A DNA stretch of 7,951 nt. It comes from Actinomycetes bacterium (GTDB taxonomy: Bacteria > Actinomycetota > Acidimicrobiia > Acidimicrobiales > Acidimicrobiaceae). Below the pieces are notes generated by a model. It was not told where the DNA came from. It did no database searches and saw only the letters and a list, made by a program, of their open reading frames with translations. A program made the translations under genes and the position numbers. Below, one piece after another: positions 6,494-7,951 of this stretch (positions within the stretch are counted from its first letter, which is position 1; each line of letters opens with the position of its first letter). The DNA is taken from NCBI GenBank assembly GCA_021785315.1, contig JAJYFX010000067.1, positions 1-7,951 of the forward strand, in the 5' to 3' direction.

Positions 6494-6719
6494 TCACGCC
6501 TGAGGGCGGAGGCGGTTGACCAACCCCGCCCGGTGGAGAATACGGAGGCGGTGCTGGACCTTGCGCTCCAGCATGCCGCTGAGCCGGATGAGATGGTTGC
6601 TCGTGAGCACCTAGTGCTCACGGAGGAGCGCGAGTAGGCACCGGTCGGCGCCCAGGAGCGTGCCTCTCGGCACCGCCACTGGATTGGCCGGGATCGAGTC
6701 AAGCGAGAGATGAACACAG
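6494..6719 (-). pseudogene. Decayed replication-relaxation-like winged-helix gene fragment
   Basis: On the minus strand one frame reads 'TLLGADRCLLALLREH', then TAG (6611-6613), then 'VLTSNHLIRLSG' and 'RKVQHRLRILHRAGLVNRLRP', ending at TGA (6494-6496). The order 'd..LL.LL.eH.vLT...l..L.....r..qrRLr.Lh..GLv.R.rP' is the N-terminal winged helix of the replication-relaxation family, found in actinobacterial plasmids and conjugative elements. Family members often have Gln or Arg where the TAG stands (EHQVLT or EHRVLT), so a single CAG-to-TAG change would explain the break. Only about 70 codons survive, against a few hundred in full members, and no start or ribosome site is clear. A different minus-strand frame (6355-6717) is longer and open, but its Ser/Arg-rich translation is a shadow. 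The fragment suggests that an integrated element once lay here. Confidence 0.55.
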
Positions 6720-6721
6720 AT

Positions 6722-6759
6722 CGTCAGCGACGGCCCGCGCGACCGAACCGTCGCTGACG
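6722..6759. repeat. 12-bp perfect inverted repeat upstream of the winged-helix relic
   Basis: CGTCAGCGACGG (6722-6733) and CCGTCGCTGACG (6748-6759) are exact reverse complements with a 14-nt spacer. The repeat lies just upstream of the decayed winged-helix frame on the minus strand, where an operator or a Rep-type binding site could be. There is no T-tract on either side, so it does not look like an intrinsic terminator. Confidence 0.7.
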
Positions 6760-6948
6760 TGCGATTTCGGAACATGATGCCGTGCCCAGCCGTCCGAGCA
6801 AGCGTCTCGAACGAAGACGGAGACTTCGATCGAGACGCGAGGTCAAGACCTCAGCGGAAGATTTCTTGAACTTTTACCCCGACAGCCGCAACTCCGCGCG
6901 ACCCGGCAAGTTTCAGCGGCAGGAGCCCTACGGGAGGTTTTCGATCAT
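6760..6948. other. Unassigned spacer between winged-helix relic and SMC-like fragment
   Basis: I see no supportable gene. The minus strand carries several stops directly after the SMC-like frame. The plus frame at 6782-6994 is open for 70 codons, but its start of the protein is a run of Arg/Ser/Lys with no ribosome site and no recognisable domain. The composition is GC-rich like the DNA to the right. Confidence 0.4.
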
Positions 6949-7951
6949 CTACAGGAGCTGCTCGCGGCGGAAGCCGGCGACCAGCCAGTTGTAGACCTCG
7001 TTCACGCGCTCGAGCGTGCGCTTGCGTTCCTCCTGCGCGCGGCGGTCTTCTTGGGGCAGGCTCGCAAGCGGCTCATAGGAAACAGCGGCCATGCCGGCGA
7101 GCATCCCCGCCTCGGCTTTATTGCGATCGAGCGCTTCGGCAAAGAGGCCGATCTCCCGCGCGCGGGCTTCGCTTGCGGCGAGTGCGCTTTCCTCGTGCGC
7201 TTTCGCCTGCGCGAGGTCGAGGATGCGGTGACGCAGTTCGCGCCCGGTCTCGTCGTGTGCCGTGAGCGCTTCGCGCGCGCGCGCGAGCGCGAGGTGTGCC
7301 GCCTCAAGCGCTCCGGCAAGCTCGGCGTCCTTTGCGAGGAGCGCAGCCCGCTCGTTCTCAAGCGCTTCGGCGGCTTGCTCTTCCTCCGCCAGGAGATCAT
7401 CGGCGGGTGCGGCGAAACGGCTGACGAAAAGCTTGACCAGCCTCCCCACCGAGTCGAGTGCGGCGCGTAGCCCCTCGGGCGTCGCCGCTTCGCCTGTCTG
7501 CCTTTCCACTTCCTGCGCAAGCGCGAGCAAGTCCTCGCGCGGCACTTTCGCATAGGGCTCGCGCGCGACACGCGCATTGCGTTCTTTGACTGCGGCAAGC
7601 GCTCCCTCGACGCGCCCGAGCTCGCGCGCAAGGCTCCCCCGCTCGCCGCCGAGACGCTCGGCCTCGCGCTCATCCCTGCGCACTTGCTCGAGCCGCTTTG
7701 TCCCCTCGGCGTCAGTGGTCGCGCGCTCTTCTATGAGCGCGAGCTCGGCGGAAGCCGCCGCAAGCCGCTCGGCGGCAGCCTGCTTCTCTCGCGCGACGCG
7801 CTCTTTCTCTTGTGCGAGGTAGGCGTCGTCTATCGCGAAATAGGTCTGCGCGAGCTCGATGAGTTCGGCGCGCAGGCTGTCGGCGCGCTCGAGCTTCTTT
7901 ACCTGCTTCTCGAGGAAGCGCAGATGCGGCGCGAGCTCGCGCCGGAGCGAA
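6949..7951 (-). CDS. smc: SMC-like coiled-coil protein fragment (N-terminus outside window; 3' end disrupted)
   Basis: The minus-strand frame is open from the right edge to TAG at 6949-6951, giving 333 residues. The GTG at 7683 is internal, because homologous-looking sequence continues upstream of it. The visible start 'RRELAPHLRFLEKQVKKLE' (3-21) matches the head-proximal coil of SMC ATPases, which follows the N-terminal Walker A half, and is closest in my memory to Parcubacteria SMC ('PHLkFLkKQVeKiE'). Residues 45-310 are almost pure heptad coiled coil rich in Ala, Glu, Arg and Leu, with a break near 150-185 (GLRAALDSVGRLVKLFVSRF). 'QEERKRTLER' (about 306-315) resembles a conserved downstream coil, but the last 18 residues no longer look like SMC, and the C-terminal ATPase half is missing. 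SMC works with ScpA/B in chromosome organisation. This copy is truncated or joined to foreign DNA. An SbcC- or MukB-like coil is the alternative. Confidence 0.55.
   Translation of the reverse strand, partial: SLRRELAPHLRFLEKQVKKLERADSLRAELIELAQTYFAIDDAYLAQEKERVAREKQAAAERLAAASAELALIEERATTDAEGTKRLEQVRRDEREAERLGGERGSLARELGRVEGALAAVKERNARVAREPYAKVPREDLLALAQEVERQTGEAATPEGLRAALDSVGRLVKLFVSRFAAPADDLLAEEEQAAEALENERAALLAKDAELAGALEAAHLALARAREALTAHDETGRELRHRILDLAQAKAHEESALAASEARAREIGLFAEALDRNKAEAGMLAGMAAVSYEPLASLPQEDRRAQEERKRTLERVNEVYNWLVAGFRREQLL

Larger units (their letters stand above)
6346..6501. repeat. Short direct repeat pair flanking the inverted repeats
   Basis: GGGTCACGCCT occurs at 6346-6356 and again, same orientation, at 6491-6501; both are preceded by GTTTG-like sequence (6340-6344 and 6487-6491). 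The two copies bracket the 18-bp inverted repeat. The right copy overlaps the TGA that ends the decayed winged-helix frame. This could be a target-site duplication, a recombination scar or a short chance repeat; 11 bp alone does not decide. Confidence 0.45.

Noticed and set aside
6602..6622. Perfect 9-bp palindrome CGTGAGCAC-CTA-GTGCTCACG as a regulatory hairpin
   Set aside because: It lies inside the decayed winged-helix frame, where the codons for Glu-His-x-Val-Leu (GAGCAC...GTGCTC) are naturally complementary. Coding explains it.
6355..6717. Minus-strand open frame of 120 codons
   Set aside because: Its translation is a Ser/Arg/Trp-rich jumble with no domain, while another frame on the same strand has a recognisable winged-helix pattern.
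7051..7555. Plus-strand open frames opposite the SMC-like gene
   Set aside because: They are shadows produced by GC-rich coiled-coil codons; Ala/Ser/Arg runs and the lack of ribosome sites argue against them.
1..7951. CRISPR arrays, rRNA, toxin-antitoxin or phage structural genes
   Set aside because: No regularly spaced repeats, no rRNA-like sequence and no recognisable toxin, antitoxin or phage protein was seen on either strand.

Overview
The window looks like actinobacterial DNA of moderate GC from about 1 to 6350. It is dominated by genes for exported lipoproteins of actinobacterial type: lipobox signal peptides, Ser/Thr-rich linkers, DUF4232-like and neocarzinostatin-fold domains, and an ABC-2 permease with the 'YQP..RFW' C-terminal signature. 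The protein styles suggest Acidimicrobiia or a neighbouring class. That assignment is inferred from translated sequence only; no marker gene is present.

Layout. 1-581 (+) is the C-terminal part of an ABC-2-like permease. 836-2050 (-) is an Asp-box beta-propeller lipoprotein. 2376-3320 (+) is a DUF4232-like lipoprotein diverging from it. 3651-4259 (-) is a cysteine-containing lipoprotein, and directly upstream of it lies 4265-4525 (-), a two-helix small membrane protein; the pair looks translationally coupled. 4743-5291 (+) is a lipoprotein with a neocarzinostatin-type domain, and 5303-6001 (-) is a convergent lipoprotein. The stop codons of these last two genes lie in the two arms of one hairpin.

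From about 6002 the character changes. A gene-poor stretch holds a G-rich patch, then a strongly G-poor patch, then an 18-bp perfect inverted repeat interlocked with a second inverted repeat. At 6494-6719 (-) there is a decayed winged-helix gene resembling the replication-relaxation family of actinobacterial plasmids and conjugative elements, broken by an in-frame TAG. From about 6950 to the right edge the DNA is much richer in GC and encodes, on the minus strand, a long coiled-coil segment that resembles the head-proximal coil of SMC proteins, most like those of Parcubacteria (CPR). Its SMC-like sequence breaks off near 7005. The window may therefore cross a mobile-element scar, a horizontal-transfer boundary or an assembly join.

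No single pathway links the lipoproteins. The common theme is an envelope/secreted-lipoprotein cluster next to an ABC-type exporter. No complete new defence or mobile system is visible. The most notable items are the membrane-anchored neocarzinostatin-fold protein, the coupled small membrane protein/lipoprotein pair, the hairpin shared by two stop codons, and the interlocked inverted repeats beside the replication-relaxation relic.
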